Positions 33,554 through 43,693 of a stretch of DNA of 64,000 bases are shown here, in pieces. Below the pieces are notes generated by a model. That model had not been told where the DNA came from. It saw only the letters and a program-made list of their open reading frames with translations, and searched no databases. Location of the stretch: positions 8,326,501 through 8,390,500 of the forward strand of contig NZ_CP107942.1 in the NCBI RefSeq assembly GCF_036053395.1. Direction: 5' to 3'. The position numbers were made by a program, and so were the translations under genes. Positions within the stretch are counted from its first letter, which is position 1; every line of letters begins with the position of its first letter. The stretch comes from Actinoplanes sp. NBC_00393. Its GTDB lineage: Bacteria > Actinomycetota > Actinomycetes > Mycobacteriales > Micromonosporaceae.

Positions 33554-34786
33554 CTATGTGTGCAGCATCGCCAGAAGCTCAACGGCTCGTTTCGTCTGCC
33601 ATGACGGTGGTATCACCGCGAGGGCGTCGGCCTGGGCTGCCGGACCCAAATATCCGGGATGGGCACCGTCGATGACTCGCACCTCGTGGTGGTGCCATCG
33701 CACCGGGACGAGTCTGGTGTGGCGGACTGCTGGTCGGACGTCACCATCAAGAACGGCAGCGGGCAGGTTCGGCAGAGGTCGCGCGGCGAGCCCGGCGAGA
33801 AGTGGCTGGATCAGGGTATAGGCGGCTGCGAGGGCGGCGAAGGGGTTGCCAGGTAGGCCGATCAACCATCCAGAGCCTGCTTGGGCGAGGACTTGGGGGT
33901 GTCCCGGTCGGCAGGCGACACCGTCGATGTGGACGGTCGCGCCGACTTCGGCGAGCGCGTCGTGGAGACCGTCCGCGGGGCCGACGGAGGATGATCCGCA
34001 GACGAGGGTGAGGTCGGTGTCGGTCAGGGCCCGGTGCACTGCGTTGGTGAGAGCGGTCGCTGGGTGATCCGGGATCCAGCTCAGCTCGACGACGTCGGCG
34101 TTCCACGCGGCCATCAGTGTCTTGAGGACGGGGCTGATGGCGTCTCGGACCTTGCCGTGCGGTGGGACGCCTGTGGTGACGATTTCGTCGCCGGTCACCA
34201 GGATCCGCACGGTGGGCCGTGTTCGGACGGCGACGGTGTCGAGTCCGACACTGGCGGCGAGCCCTAGCGCGGCGGCGGTGAGGACCGTGCCGGCCGGCAG
34301 CAGTGTTTGCCCGGCCTGCACGTACTCGCCGGCTGTGCGAATGTGACGGCGGTTGCTGGAAGGCGAAGAAGGCCCGCAGACAAGGTCTGCTCTGCGTTCG
34401 GCGACCTCGTACGGGACGACGCGGTCGGTGTGCGGCGGTACCGGGGCGCCGGTGGCGATCTCGACCGCCTCTCCGGGGGCCAGGCCCTCGGGGGTGGCGC
34501 CGCCGGCGAGGACGTGGCCGACCAGCCGCCACGGGCCAGGTCCGCGCACCGCGTAGCCGTCCATCGCGGCGTTGTCGAAGCCGGGCAGCATGCTCGCCGC
34601 ACGAACCGGCTCGGCGACGGTTCGACCGGCAGCGTGTGCCAGCGGCGCTTGCTGGACGCCGAGCGGTGTGGGTAGCCGATGTGCGACCAGCCGTGCCTGT
34701 GCCCAGGGCATTGCTTGGCCCGTATGCCCGTCGGCGGTGGTTCCGCTGGTGGGCGTGCCGGCGTGGTGTTTGCTGACAATGGTCAC
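33554..34786 (-). CDS. moeA: Molybdopterin molybdenumtransferase (MoeA)
   Basis: 410 residues starting at the GTG at 34784-34786. MoeA inserts molybdate into adenylylated molybdopterin to make the molybdenum cofactor. The family order is seen: LPGFDNAAMDGYAVR, GEAVEIATGAPVPPHTDRVVPYE, then the MPT-binding domain with RILVTGDEIVTTG, VCGSSSVGPADGLHDAL and GLPGNPFAAL. It is the last gene of the nitrate reductase group on the minus strand and supplies the cofactor that NarG needs. An earlier start in the same frame has no conserved content. Confidence 0.93.
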   Translation of the reverse strand: MTIVSKHHAGTPTSGTTADGHTGQAMPWAQARLVAHRLPTPLGVQQAPLAHAAGRTVAEPVRAASMLPGFDNAAMDGYAVRGPGPWRLVGHVLAGGATPEGLAPGEAVEIATGAPVPPHTDRVVPYEVAERRADLVCGPSSPSSNRRHIRTAGEYVQAGQTLLPAGTVLTAAALGLAASVGLDTVAVRTRPTVRILVTGDEIVTTGVPPHGKVRDAISPVLKTLMAAWNADVVELSWIPDHPATALTNAVHRALTDTDLTLVCGSSSVGPADGLHDALAEVGATVHIDGVACRPGHPQVLAQAGSGWLIGLPGNPFAALAAAYTLIQPLLAGLAARPLPNLPAAVLDGDVRPAVRHTRLVPVRWHHHEVRVIDGAHPGYLGPAAQADALAVIPPSWQTKRAVELLAMLHT

Positions 34787-34799
34787 GTCGGGGCCCTCT

Positions 34800-35132
34800 T
34801 CAGGCGAGTTTGGCGACGGTGAGCAGCACGGCGGCGTCTTCGAGGGCTTCGAGGGTGTGCCGGGCGTCGGGCACGGTGAGCAGGTCACCCGCGGCGCCGT
34901 CGCAGGAGGTGTCGTGGGTGGCGAGGCGGACCCTTCCGTGCAGGACGTGGACGGTGGCTTCGCCGGGGTTCTCGTGTTCGTCCAGGGCTTGGCCGGCGCG
35001 CAGGGCGATCAGGGTTTGCCGCAGGGTGTGGGCGTGTCCGCCGATGACGGTGTGGGCGCTGCGGCCGCTGGAGGAGCCGCGCGCCGTTTCGAGGTGCTGG
35101 ATGATGAGGGAGACCAACGATGACTTCTGCAT
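34800..35132 (-). CDS. Cupin-fold protein
   Basis: 110 residues with the two cupin motifs reduced to ALRAGQALDEHENPGEATVHVLHGRV and a second GDLLTVPDARHTLEAL. The His and Glu metal ligands are readable (HE in the first, H in the second). It lies 13 bp from moeA and 13 bp from narK in the same direction. Small cupins in nitrate operons are frequent in actinobacteria and may sense or regulate nitrogen oxides; the function is unproven. Confidence 0.82.
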   Translation of the reverse strand: MQKSSLVSLIIQHLETARGSSSGRSAHTVIGGHAHTLRQTLIALRAGQALDEHENPGEATVHVLHGRVRLATHDTSCDGAAGDLLTVPDARHTLEALEDAAVLLTVAKLA

Positions 35133-35144
35133 GACAGGCTTCCT

Positions 35145-36383
35145 TCAGGTGGTGGTCGGCCGGCGGGCGAGGCCGCTCATCTTGACCGCGGTGTAGACGG
35201 CTGCGGCGAGCGCGACGTCGGACAGCAGCATGAGGCCGATGGCGTAGGAGTTCTCGACGCCGTACACCCAGCCCATGATCAGCGGCGGGACGAAGCCGCC
35301 GAGACCGCCCGCGGCGCCGACGACACCCGTGACGGTGCCGACCTTGTCGGCCGGGGCGACCTTGCCGACCAAGGCGAACACGGCGCCGCCGGCCGCGCCG
35401 AGCAGGGCTGCCATGCCGAGGAAGGCGATGGTGGCGACCGGCATCAGCGGCGGCTGGAACGCCTGGACGACGGCGAACAACGCGACGCCCGCGAAGCTCC
35501 ACACCAGCACCGGCACTGGGTGGATCCGGTCGGACAGCCAACCGCCGATCGGTCGGGCGATCACCGCGAGGACGACGAATCCGGCGGTGCGCAGGGCGGC
35601 ATCGTTGGCGGTGAGGCCGTAGCCGGTCTTGAGGTAGGCGGGCAGGTAGACGCTGAAGGCGACGAACCCGCCGAATCCGACGGCGTAGAGGAAACACATC
35701 TGCCAGGTGACGGGGAGCCGGCAGACGTCAATGGTACGAGCCCACGCGGTCCCGGCCGGGCGTTGCCTGTTCGGTGCGTCCCGGATCAGTAGGAACGCTG
35801 CGACGGCGTACCCGGCCAGGATCGCGGCGACCAGCAGGAACGGGGTGTTCTGGCCGTACGCGTCGGCGAGCTTGACGGTGCTGAAGTTGGCGATGGCGGT
35901 ACCGGCGGTGCCGATGCCGAAGACCCCGATGGCGAAGCCTTTGCGGGCCGGCGGGTACCAGCCGGAGACCAGCGGAACGCCGACGGCGAAGGTGGTGCCG
36001 CCGATGCCGAGGAAGAATCCGGTGATGATCAGCGCCGGATACGACGACACGACCGTCAGGGTGAGCACGGGCGCGATGGTGATCAGACTGATGACCGGGA
36101 ACATCACGCGTGCGCCGAACCGGTCGGTCAGTGCACCGACCGGGATGCGGCCGAGGGAGCCGACCACCACGGGCACCGCCACGAGCAGCGACTGCGCGGC
36201 GAAGCTCAGTCCGAGGCGTTCCTTGACGCCCGGGCCGAGCGGACCGAGCAGCGCCCACGCCCAGAAGTTGACCATGAACCCGATGGTCGCCAACACCAGG
36301 TTGCGGCCGGCTCCGGCCGGGACGACCTTGTCCGGCTGGGGGTTGGGCGCCGTCCGTGCCGCGCCACCGCTTGTTGTCGCCAT
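35145..36383 (-). CDS. narK: NarK-type nitrate/nitrite transporter (MFS)
   Basis: 412 residues with about 12 membrane helices. The nitrate-porter features are present: NFWAWALLGPLGPGVKERLGLS in helix 1, GSLGRIPVGALTDRFGARVMF, and a glycine-rich signature GIGGTTFAVGVPLVSGWYPPARKGFAIGVFGIGTAGTAIANF. It should import nitrate or exchange it for nitrite at the plasma membrane. It is 81 bp from narI on the same strand, matching a narGHJIK operon. Confidence 0.92.
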   Translation of the reverse strand: MATTSGGAARTAPNPQPDKVVPAGAGRNLVLATIGFMVNFWAWALLGPLGPGVKERLGLSFAAQSLLVAVPVVVGSLGRIPVGALTDRFGARVMFPVISLITIAPVLTLTVVSSYPALIITGFFLGIGGTTFAVGVPLVSGWYPPARKGFAIGVFGIGTAGTAIANFSTVKLADAYGQNTPFLLVAAILAGYAVAAFLLIRDAPNRQRPAGTAWARTIDVCRLPVTWQMCFLYAVGFGGFVAFSVYLPAYLKTGYGLTANDAALRTAGFVVLAVIARPIGGWLSDRIHPVPVLVWSFAGVALFAVVQAFQPPLMPVATIAFLGMAALLGAAGGAVFALVGKVAPADKVGTVTGVVGAAGGLGGFVPPLIMGWVYGVENSYAIGLMLLSDVALAAAVYTAVKMSGLARRPTTT

Positions 36384-36464
36384 GCTCTACCTCAAGAGGT
36401 CGGGCCGGACTCGACCGGCGCGTTCATACAGGAACTGTTCGAGGGGGTGCTGCCCGGCTGCGCG

Positions 36465-37217
36465 TCACTCGCGACGCCGGGTGGATTTCGCCGGCAGCGT
36501 GGGTGGGCCTTCCCAGCCGGGTCGGGTGGGACGCAGGCCCGGCCTCGTGTCGCGGCTGCGGTAGGGCACGTACGGGCGGGTGAGGTAGCCGACGGGTGCG
36601 CTGAAGGCGTGCACGAGGCGGGTGAACGGCCAGAATGCGAACAGTGCGAAGGCGGCGATGATGTGGATCTGGAAGCCGATCGGGACGCCGGCCATGATCT
36701 GCGGGTCGGGGCTGAGGTAGAACAGCGACCGGAACCAGGGCGAGATGGTTTCGCGGTAGTCGTAGCCGGGGCCGGTGACGTTCGCCCGCAGGGTCGACCA
36801 CAGGCCCAGCACGATCACTGCGGCGAGCACCAGGTACATGGCTTTGTCGTTCTTCGTCGTCGCGGCGAACACCGGGCCGGTCAGCCGGCGGCGGGCGATG
36901 AGGATGGCCATGCCGATCAGCGTGCAGAATCCCGCGACGGTCCCGATGAACACCGCCAACAGGTGGTAGGTGTGCTCGGTGATGCCAACGGCCTCGGTCC
37001 AGGCTTTCGGGACGAGCAGGCCACCGATGTGCCCGACGAGGACCATCAGCACGCCGAAGTGGAACATGGGGCTGCCCCAGCGCAGCACCGCGGACTCGTA
37101 CATCTGCGACGAGCGGGTGGTCCAGCCGAACTTGTCGTAGCGGTAACGCCAGATCAGTCCGCCAACGAGGATGGCGATGCTGAGGTAGGGAAAAACCACC
37201 CAGAGAAGAGTGTTCAT
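36465..37217 (-). CDS. narI: Respiratory nitrate reductase gamma subunit (cytochrome b)
   Basis: 250 residues from the ATG at 37215-37217, overlapping the narJ stop by 4 bp. Five transmembrane helices are visible, with the histidines that bind two b-type hemes in PMFHFGVLMVLVGHIGGL, HTYHLLAVFIG and GFQIHIIAAFALFAFWPFTRLVHAFS. It takes electrons from menaquinol and passes them to NarH. The basic Pro-rich C-terminal tail after the last helix is longer than in E. coli NarI. Confidence 0.93.
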   Translation of the reverse strand: MNTLLWVVFPYLSIAILVGGLIWRYRYDKFGWTTRSSQMYESAVLRWGSPMFHFGVLMVLVGHIGGLLVPKAWTEAVGITEHTYHLLAVFIGTVAGFCTLIGMAILIARRRLTGPVFAATTKNDKAMYLVLAAVIVLGLWSTLRANVTGPGYDYRETISPWFRSLFYLSPDPQIMAGVPIGFQIHIIAAFALFAFWPFTRLVHAFSAPVGYLTRPYVPYRSRDTRPGLRPTRPGWEGPPTLPAKSTRRRE

Positions 37218-37834
37218 CGGCGGCCTCCGGTGGTGTCGACGAGTCCGAACGGTTCGAGGCCCACCTGTTCGACGGGCGGGCCGGTCTGGGCGAGTCGGAT
37301 GGCGGCGGCAATGTCGCCGGGTTCCGGTGGCGGCAGCATCGCCCGGACCGCCTCGATCGCGTGCCGGTAGACCGATCCCTCTTTGGCGAGCGCCTTGGTG
37401 AGCAGGTCGAGGCCGACCCGGTTCTCGCGCAGCAGCCGCCAACCGTCGTCGTCAACCGTGGCCAGGTCGAGCACGGCGGGCAGGTAGTCGGGCAGTTCCC
37501 CGTCGACGACCTCCAGCCCGGCCTGCTTGTACGCGGCGGCGAACAGGACCAGGGCCTCGCCGCGTTTGCGGGTGTCGCCGCAGGTGTAGTAGGTCAGGTG
37601 CAGGCAGCAGCGGCGGCGGAAGTCGAACAGTTGCACGTACTCGTCGGCGAGCTCGACCGGATCGCCGTGGCTGCGATGCCCGGCGACCGTCCGCAGCGGT
37701 TGCGCAACGGGGTCGGGCAGCGCGTCGAGCGCCGTCACGAGGGTCGGCAGGACGGCGAGCGTGTCCGGGTCGGGGTAGCGCAGCAGCAGCGAGGCCGCCC
37801 GCGCAGCGACCGGCCGCCAGATGGATCCGCTCAC
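37214..37834 (-). CDS. narJ: Nitrate reductase assembly chaperone NarJ
   Basis: 206 residues. The NarJ/TorD-family chaperone pattern is recognisable: RAASLLLRYPD near the start, LADEYVQLFDFRRRCCLHLTYYTCGDTRKRGEALV, and a helical C-terminus with LPDYLPAVLDLA. It binds apo-NarG and controls insertion of the molybdenum cofactor; it is not part of the final enzyme. It overlaps both narH and narI by 4 bp. Confidence 0.93.
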   Translation of the reverse strand: MSGSIWRPVAARAASLLLRYPDPDTLAVLPTLVTALDALPDPVAQPLRTVAGHRSHGDPVELADEYVQLFDFRRRCCLHLTYYTCGDTRKRGEALVLFAAAYKQAGLEVVDGELPDYLPAVLDLATVDDDGWRLLRENRVGLDLLTKALAKEGSVYRHAIEAVRAMLPPPEPGDIAAAIRLAQTGPPVEQVGLEPFGLVDTTGGRR

Positions 37835-39513
37835 GGCTCGCCTCCGTCCTTCTTCGGCGGGAAGAGTCCTTCGGGGCGGCCCTTGCCGTCCCAGTTGAGC
37901 AGGTTGACCCGGGCTTGTTTGTCCTCGGGTGCGGCGACGGAGTCGGCGGTCTGCCGGTCGCGCAGCATGTGGAACGTCTCCACCTGGATCGGCGCCGGCG
38001 TGCCGGAGGACTCACCGAAGGGCCCTTGGCCGTACGGGCCGCCGCCGCCCATACCGGGGCCACCCTCGTAGTCGAGGCTGCATTCGGTACCGAGCTGCTC
38101 CAGATGGTGCGCGTCCTCGGCGTGCGCGGCGGGAATGACGTACCGCTCCTCGTACTTGGCGATGGCCAGCAGCCGGTACATGTCGTCCATCTGCTGCCCG
38201 GTCATGCCGACCGCGGCGGCGATCGACTCGTCGCGGTCCTCGCCGAGGTTGATCCGGCGCTGATAGGCACGCATCGCGGCAAGCCGCTGCAGCACGGCCG
38301 TCACCGGGGCCGGGTCTCCGGCGGTGAACAGCCCGGCCAGATAGTCCACGGGGATGCGCAGGGCGTCGACGGCGCCGAACAGGTTGTTCAGATCCTCACC
38401 GTCGTGGCCGGTGTCGCGCAGGATGTCGACGACCGGCGACAGCGGCGGGATGTACCAGACCATCGGCATGGTGCGGTACTCCGGGTGCAGCGGCAGCGCC
38501 ACCTCGTACTTCATGATGAGGTCCCAGATCGGGGACCGCTGCGCCGCGGCGATCCAGTCGTCCGGGATGTCCGCGGCCCGCGCCGCGGCGACCACCTGAG
38601 GATCGTGGGGGTCGAGGAAGACGGACTTCTGCGCCTCGTACAGGGCGTGTTCGTCCTTGACGGCGGCGGCCTTACCCACGGCGTCGGCGTCGTAGAGCAT
38701 GAGGCCGAGGTAGCGCAGCCGGCCGACGCAGGTCTCGGAGCAGATGGTGGGCTGGCCGATCTCGATGCGTGGGAAGCAGAAGGTGCACTTCTCGGCCTTG
38801 CCGGTGCGATGGTTGAAATAGATTTTCTTGTACGGGCAGCCGGTCACGCACATCCGCCAGCCTCGGCATTTGTCCTGGTCGACCAGGACGATGCCATCCT
38901 CGGACCGCTTGTAGATCGCCCCGGACGGGCACGACGCGGCGCAGGACGGGTTGAGGCAGTGCTCGCAGATGCGGGGCAGGAAGAACAGGAACGCCTTCTC
39001 GTACTCCTGGCGCACCTGGTCCGACAGTTGCTGCAGCACGGGGTCGCCGGCGGCGATCTCGTTGCCGCCCGCGAGGGAGTCGTCCCAGTTGGCCGACCAG
39101 GTGACCTTGGTGTCCTCGCCGGTGAGCAGCGACTTCGGTCGGGCCACCGGGGTGTCGGTGCCGCCGGCGGGGGCGGTGAGCAGGTGCTCGTAGTCGTAGG
39201 TCCACGGCTCGTAGTAGTCCTGCATGGCCGGCAGCTTCGGGTTGGCGAAGATGCCGAACAGCTTCTTGACCCGGCCGCCGGCTTTCGGCTTGAGTCGCCC
39301 GGTCCGGGTACGGGTCCAGCCACCCTGCCACTTCTGCTGATCCTCGTAGGTGCGGGGATATCCCTGCCCGGGGCGGGATTCGACGTTGTTGAACCAGACG
39401 TACTCGACACCGGAACGGTTCGTCCACGCCTGTTTGCAGGTGACCGAGCAGGTGTGACAGCCGATGCACTTGTCGAGGTTCATCACCATCGACATCTGGG
39501 CCATGACGCGCAT
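37831..39513 (-). CDS. narH: Respiratory nitrate reductase beta subunit (iron-sulfur)
   Basis: 560 residues, first base overlapping the narG stop. Four ferredoxin-like cysteine clusters are present: CIGCHTCSVTC (Cys16-Cys26), CEHCLNPSCAASCPSG, CRGWRMCVTGCPYKK with the Trp that replaces a Cys and marks the 3Fe-4S cluster, and CTFCFPRI. It carries electrons from NarI to NarG on the cytoplasmic face. The C-terminal third is the usual Pro/Gly-rich subunit tail. Confidence 0.96.
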   Translation of the reverse strand: MRVMAQMSMVMNLDKCIGCHTCSVTCKQAWTNRSGVEYVWFNNVESRPGQGYPRTYEDQQKWQGGWTRTRTGRLKPKAGGRVKKLFGIFANPKLPAMQDYYEPWTYDYEHLLTAPAGGTDTPVARPKSLLTGEDTKVTWSANWDDSLAGGNEIAAGDPVLQQLSDQVRQEYEKAFLFFLPRICEHCLNPSCAASCPSGAIYKRSEDGIVLVDQDKCRGWRMCVTGCPYKKIYFNHRTGKAEKCTFCFPRIEIGQPTICSETCVGRLRYLGLMLYDADAVGKAAAVKDEHALYEAQKSVFLDPHDPQVVAAARAADIPDDWIAAAQRSPIWDLIMKYEVALPLHPEYRTMPMVWYIPPLSPVVDILRDTGHDGEDLNNLFGAVDALRIPVDYLAGLFTAGDPAPVTAVLQRLAAMRAYQRRINLGEDRDESIAAAVGMTGQQMDDMYRLLAIAKYEERYVIPAAHAEDAHHLEQLGTECSLDYEGGPGMGGGGPYGQGPFGESSGTPAPIQVETFHMLRDRQTADSVAAPEDKQARVNLLNWDGKGRPEGLFPPKKDGGEP

Positions 39514-42500
39514 CAGTACTGCACCTCCTGGGATCGGCGGCGGATGACGGTGACCTCGTCGCGCTGGTTACCGGTCGGGCCGAGGTAGTTGAACGCGAAC
39601 GACAGCTGGGCGTAGCCGCCGATGATGTGGCTGGGCTTGATCAGCAGCCGGGTCAGCGAGTTGTGGATGCCACCGCGCCGGCCGTTGGTCTCGGCCTTCG
39701 GCACGTCGATCACCCGTTCCTGGGCGTGGTACATGTACACGGTGCCTTCGGGCATCTTGTGGGTCACCACCGCGCGGCAGACGACGACGCCGTTGCGGTT
39801 GACCGCCTCGATCCATTCGTTGTCGGTGACGCCGATCTTCGCGGCATCGACCTCGCTCATCCACATCGTCGGGCCGCCGCGCGACAGCGTCAGCATGATG
39901 AGGTTGTCCTGGTATTCGGAGTGAATCGACCACTTCGAATGCGGGGTCAGGTACCGCACCGTGAGTTCGAGTTCGCCTTTGGCACCGAGGCGTGGTTCGC
40001 CGAACAGTTTGTGCATGTCCAGTGGTGGCCGGAACACCGGCAACTCCTCGCCCAATTCCTGCATCCAGTCGTGGTCGAGGTAGAAGTGCTGCCGCCCGGT
40101 CAGGGTGTGCCAGGGCTTGAGCCGCTCGGTGTTGATCGTGAACGGCGAGTACCGGCGCCCGCCGTGCTCGCTGCCCGACCACTCCGGGCTGGTGATGACC
40201 GGGACCGGCCGGGACTGGCAGTCGGCGAAGCGGATCTGCTTGCCCTCGTGCTCGCTGGACATGTCGGCCAGCCGCTGCCCGGTGCGCCGCTCGAGGAAGA
40301 GGAAGCCCTCGGTGGCGACCCGGCCGTTGGTGGTGCCCGACAACGCCAGGATCGCCTCACAACAACGGATGTCGGTATCCAGCCGGGGCCGGCCGTCCGC
40401 GACGCCCCCGCGTACTGTGCCGTTGACCTTCTTGAGGAACTCGATCTCCGGGTTCACGTCGACCGTGACGGCCTTCGTGGTGGTGCCGAGCCGGTCCAGC
40501 AACGGACCCAGCGAAGCCATCTTCGCGGCGATCGCACCGTAGTCGCGTTCGACCACGATGAATTTCGGCATCGTCTTTCCCGGCACTGCCGGGACCTCAC
40601 CGGTCTTCCAGTCGCGGACCACCCCGCCCGGGGTGGCCATCGCGTCCGGCGTGTCGTGCAGCAGCGGTGCCGCGACCATGTCCTTGCGCACGCCCAGACG
40701 CGGACCGGCGAGCTCGGAGAACACCTTCGCGATGCCGTGGAACGCGTCGAAGTCGGTGCGGGTCTGCCAGGGTGGGTTGATCGCCGGGGTGAACGCGTGG
40801 ATGAACGGGTGCATGTCCGTGGTGTTCAGGTCGTGCTTCTCGTACCACGTCGCCGCAGGTAGCACCACGTCGGAGAACAGCGTGGTCGAGGTCATCCGGA
40901 AGTCCAGCGACAGCAACAGGTCGAGCTTTCCCTCCGGCGCCTGGTCATGCCAGACCACCTCCTGCGGCCGTTTCTCCGGTGCCGCCTCCTCGGCCCGCAG
41001 GGAGGCGTCGGTGCCGAGAAGGTGCCGTAGGAAGTACTCGTTGCCCTTCGCAGAGGAGCCCAGCAGGTTGGCCCGCCACACCGTCAGCACTCGGGGCCAG
41101 TTCTGCTCGGCGTCCGGGTCCGTGCAGGCGAATCCGAGCCGCCCGTCGACCAGTTCCCTCGCCACGTGCCCGGCCGGGTCGTCCGGGGCGGCGGTGAGCG
41201 CCTCGTCGGCAACATCGAGCGGGTTGCGGTCGAACGTCGGCATCGAGGGCATCCAACCGAGCCGCGCCGACTTCGCCAACAGGTCAGCGGTGTGCTTGCC
41301 GGCGAACTCGCCCTTGGCCAGCGGCGAGGTCAGCACGTCCGCGCTGTACTGGTCGTAGCGCCACTGGTCGGTGTGTAGATACCAGTAGGCGGTGCCGATC
41401 ATCTGCCGCGGTGGACGGACCCAGTCCAGCCCGAACGCCAGATGCGCCCAGCCGGTCACCGGCCGGCACTTCTCCTGGCCCACGTAGTGCGCCCAGCCGC
41501 CGCCGTTGACGCCCTGGCAGCCGGTCAGCGTGGTGAGGGTGAGCATGGCCCGGTAGGTGGTGTCGGAGTGGAACCAGTGATTGGTGCCGGCTCCCATCAG
41601 GATCATCGACCGGCCGCCGGAGCGTTCGGCGTTGTCGGCGAACTCCCGGCCGATACGGGCCACCGCAGCCCCGGGTACGCCGGTGATCGGCTCCTGCCAC
41701 GCCGGAGTGTACGGCACCTCGGCGTCGTCGTACCCGGTCGGCCAGGTACCCGGTAGACCCGGCCGGGCGACACCGTACTGGGCGAGCATCAGGTCGAAGA
41801 CCGTGGTCACCAGCTTGCCGGCGACCCGGGCCGTGGGCACGCCGCGGCGCATCAGCTCCGGAACGTCGTTGTCGAAGCGCGGCAACGCGATCTCGACGCC
41901 GTCCCCACCTGCGCAGCTGAGCCGCGGGACGATGTCACCGAGGTCGAGGTTCCACTTGCCGACTCCGGCTTCGCTGAACCGGTCCCCCAAAGATCCGCCG
42001 GGCACCGCCACCGCGTCGGTGGCGGAATCCCACAACACCGGCCGGAACGCCGCCTCGGCGTCCGTCTCGCCCAGGTCCGCTGCCGTGACGAACTTGCCTG
42101 GGCGGTAGCCGCCGCCCTCGACCGGCTCCAGAGCGACCAGATAGGGCAGGTCGGTGTAGCGCGACACGTAGTCGACGAACCGCGGCGTGGTCTTCTCGAC
42201 GAAGAACTCCTTGAGGATCACGTGGCCCATCGCCATGGCGAGCGCACCGTCGGTGCCCGGCTGCGCGGGCAGCCACTCATCAGCGAACTTCACATTGTCG
42301 GCGTAGTCGGGCGACACCACGACGACCTTCTGCCCGCGGTAGCGGGCCTCCGCCATCCAGTGCGCGTCCGGGGTCCGCGTCACCGGGACGTTCGAACCCC
42401 ACATCACCAGGTAGGAGGCGTCCCACCAGTCGCCCGACTCGGGCACGTCGGTCTGGTCGCCGAACATCTGCGGTGACGCGACCGGCAGGTCGGCGTACCA

Positions 42501-43181
42501 GTCGTAGAACGACAGCATGGATCCGCCGATCAACGACAGGAACCGGGCGCCGGTCGCGTGCGACACCATCGACATCGCCGGGATCGGTGAGAACCCCGCG
42601 ACCCGGTCCGGCCCATGTTCCGCAATGGTGTGCACGTGCGCGGCGGCAACGATCTCCTGCGCCTCGTCCCACGACACCCGCACTAGACCGCCTTTGCCGC
42701 GGGCCTGCTGATAGCGGCGCCGGCGCACCGGGTCGGCCTGGATGTCCGCCCACGCCGCGACCGGGTCGCCGCCCAGGCGGCGCTTGGCCTCGCGGAACAT
42801 CTCCACCAGCACACCACGGGCGTACGGGTAGCGCACCCGGGTCGGCGAATACGTGTACCAGGAGAACGCGGCACCGCGCGGGCAACCGCGTGGCTCGTAC
42901 TCCGGTCGGTCCGCCCCGACACTCGGGTAGTCGGTCTGCTGCTGCTCCCAGGTGATGATGCCGTCCTTGACATATACCTTCCACGAGCAGGACCCGGTGC
43001 AGTTCACTCCGTGCGTCGAACGCACCACCTTGTCGTAGGACCAGCGATCCCGGTAGAAGCTGTCCGCTTCCCGGCCGCCGATCTGGTGCAGCGTCCGGCC
43101 GTCGCCGGACACCTCCGCCCGCCGCACCAACCCGCCGACCGCTAGTAACGCCCGTCCCGCGGTTTCGGTCGCGCTCGCCAT
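39513..43181 (-). CDS. narG: Respiratory nitrate reductase alpha subunit (molybdenum catalytic)
   Basis: 1222 residues from the ATG at 43179-43181, preceded by GAGGG. NarG reduces nitrate to nitrite at a bis-MGD molybdenum centre facing the cytoplasm. The N-terminal FS0 cluster region reads STHGVNCTGSCSWKVYVKDG (His57, Cys61, Cys65), and molybdopterin-domain signatures continue through DWYADLPVASPQMFGDQTDVPES and YLVMWGSNVPVTRTPDAH. Length is normal for the family. There is no Tat leader, as expected for NarG. narGHJI-narK-cupin-moeA read as one operon. Confidence 0.97.
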   Translation of the reverse strand: MASATETAGRALLAVGGLVRRAEVSGDGRTLHQIGGREADSFYRDRWSYDKVVRSTHGVNCTGSCSWKVYVKDGIITWEQQQTDYPSVGADRPEYEPRGCPRGAAFSWYTYSPTRVRYPYARGVLVEMFREAKRRLGGDPVAAWADIQADPVRRRRYQQARGKGGLVRVSWDEAQEIVAAAHVHTIAEHGPDRVAGFSPIPAMSMVSHATGARFLSLIGGSMLSFYDWYADLPVASPQMFGDQTDVPESGDWWDASYLVMWGSNVPVTRTPDAHWMAEARYRGQKVVVVSPDYADNVKFADEWLPAQPGTDGALAMAMGHVILKEFFVEKTTPRFVDYVSRYTDLPYLVALEPVEGGGYRPGKFVTAADLGETDAEAAFRPVLWDSATDAVAVPGGSLGDRFSEAGVGKWNLDLGDIVPRLSCAGGDGVEIALPRFDNDVPELMRRGVPTARVAGKLVTTVFDLMLAQYGVARPGLPGTWPTGYDDAEVPYTPAWQEPITGVPGAAVARIGREFADNAERSGGRSMILMGAGTNHWFHSDTTYRAMLTLTTLTGCQGVNGGGWAHYVGQEKCRPVTGWAHLAFGLDWVRPPRQMIGTAYWYLHTDQWRYDQYSADVLTSPLAKGEFAGKHTADLLAKSARLGWMPSMPTFDRNPLDVADEALTAAPDDPAGHVARELVDGRLGFACTDPDAEQNWPRVLTVWRANLLGSSAKGNEYFLRHLLGTDASLRAEEAAPEKRPQEVVWHDQAPEGKLDLLLSLDFRMTSTTLFSDVVLPAATWYEKHDLNTTDMHPFIHAFTPAINPPWQTRTDFDAFHGIAKVFSELAGPRLGVRKDMVAAPLLHDTPDAMATPGGVVRDWKTGEVPAVPGKTMPKFIVVERDYGAIAAKMASLGPLLDRLGTTTKAVTVDVNPEIEFLKKVNGTVRGGVADGRPRLDTDIRCCEAILALSGTTNGRVATEGFLFLERRTGQRLADMSSEHEGKQIRFADCQSRPVPVITSPEWSGSEHGGRRYSPFTINTERLKPWHTLTGRQHFYLDHDWMQELGEELPVFRPPLDMHKLFGEPRLGAKGELELTVRYLTPHSKWSIHSEYQDNLIMLTLSRGGPTMWMSEVDAAKIGVTDNEWIEAVNRNGVVVCRAVVTHKMPEGTVYMYHAQERVIDVPKAETNGRRGGIHNSLTRLLIKPSHIIGGYAQLSFAFNYLGPTGNQRDEVTVIRRRSQEVQY

Positions 43182-43693
43182 CTGCCCTCGTTCCCTCGTG
43201 AAGACCTTGAAAGCCACATTGGTAGCCGCAACACATTGACGCAACTCGAACAACCGGCCTCTGCCACTCCACTACGATCTTGCCGAAAGTGCCTGGGCCA
43301 AAGGTCCCGATTCGGCAAGCAGCCGCTCGACGCCATGCTCGGCCGAGTCGTAGGGCGCAACGTTCAGGGCGTGTTCGCACGCACGTTCGCCAGGCGACGC
43401 TGGTCGACACCCGCTGCCGATGATCGGGCGAAGGCGTCATCCTCCGGTCTGGCTTCGGGGTCGGACTTCTCGACGGCGGGCCCTTCGGCCCAAGTTACGG
43501 TGCCGATGGGCCCCACGTTTCCCGATCCATCCGCTGTCGACCGGATCCTGATTAATGTCGGGGACAAGATCCGTTTCGGGCGAGCGCGTCACGCCAGGCA
43601 TCCTGCGCCTCGCGGACATACGACACCCACCAGGCCGGCACCTCCGACCGCGTGTCGGGGGATGGCCGCCCCCTACTTCCCGGGAGGTCCACC
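43182..43693. promoter_or_regulatory. Divergent promoter region between narG and the flavohemoglobin gene
   Basis: 512 bp with narG leaving to the left and the flavohemoprotein gene to the right, so both promoters must be here. I looked for palindromes of the FNR, NsrR and DosR types and did not see a convincing one. The shared region suggests both operons respond to nitrogen oxides or low oxygen. No other gene is seen. Confidence 0.55.

Noticed and set aside
37915..39588. Long plus-strand frame (557 codons) opposite narH
   Set aside because: It is a codon-bias shadow of the minus-strand narH gene, with no domain; same for 39627-40862 opposite narG and 59037-60065 opposite the repeat protein.
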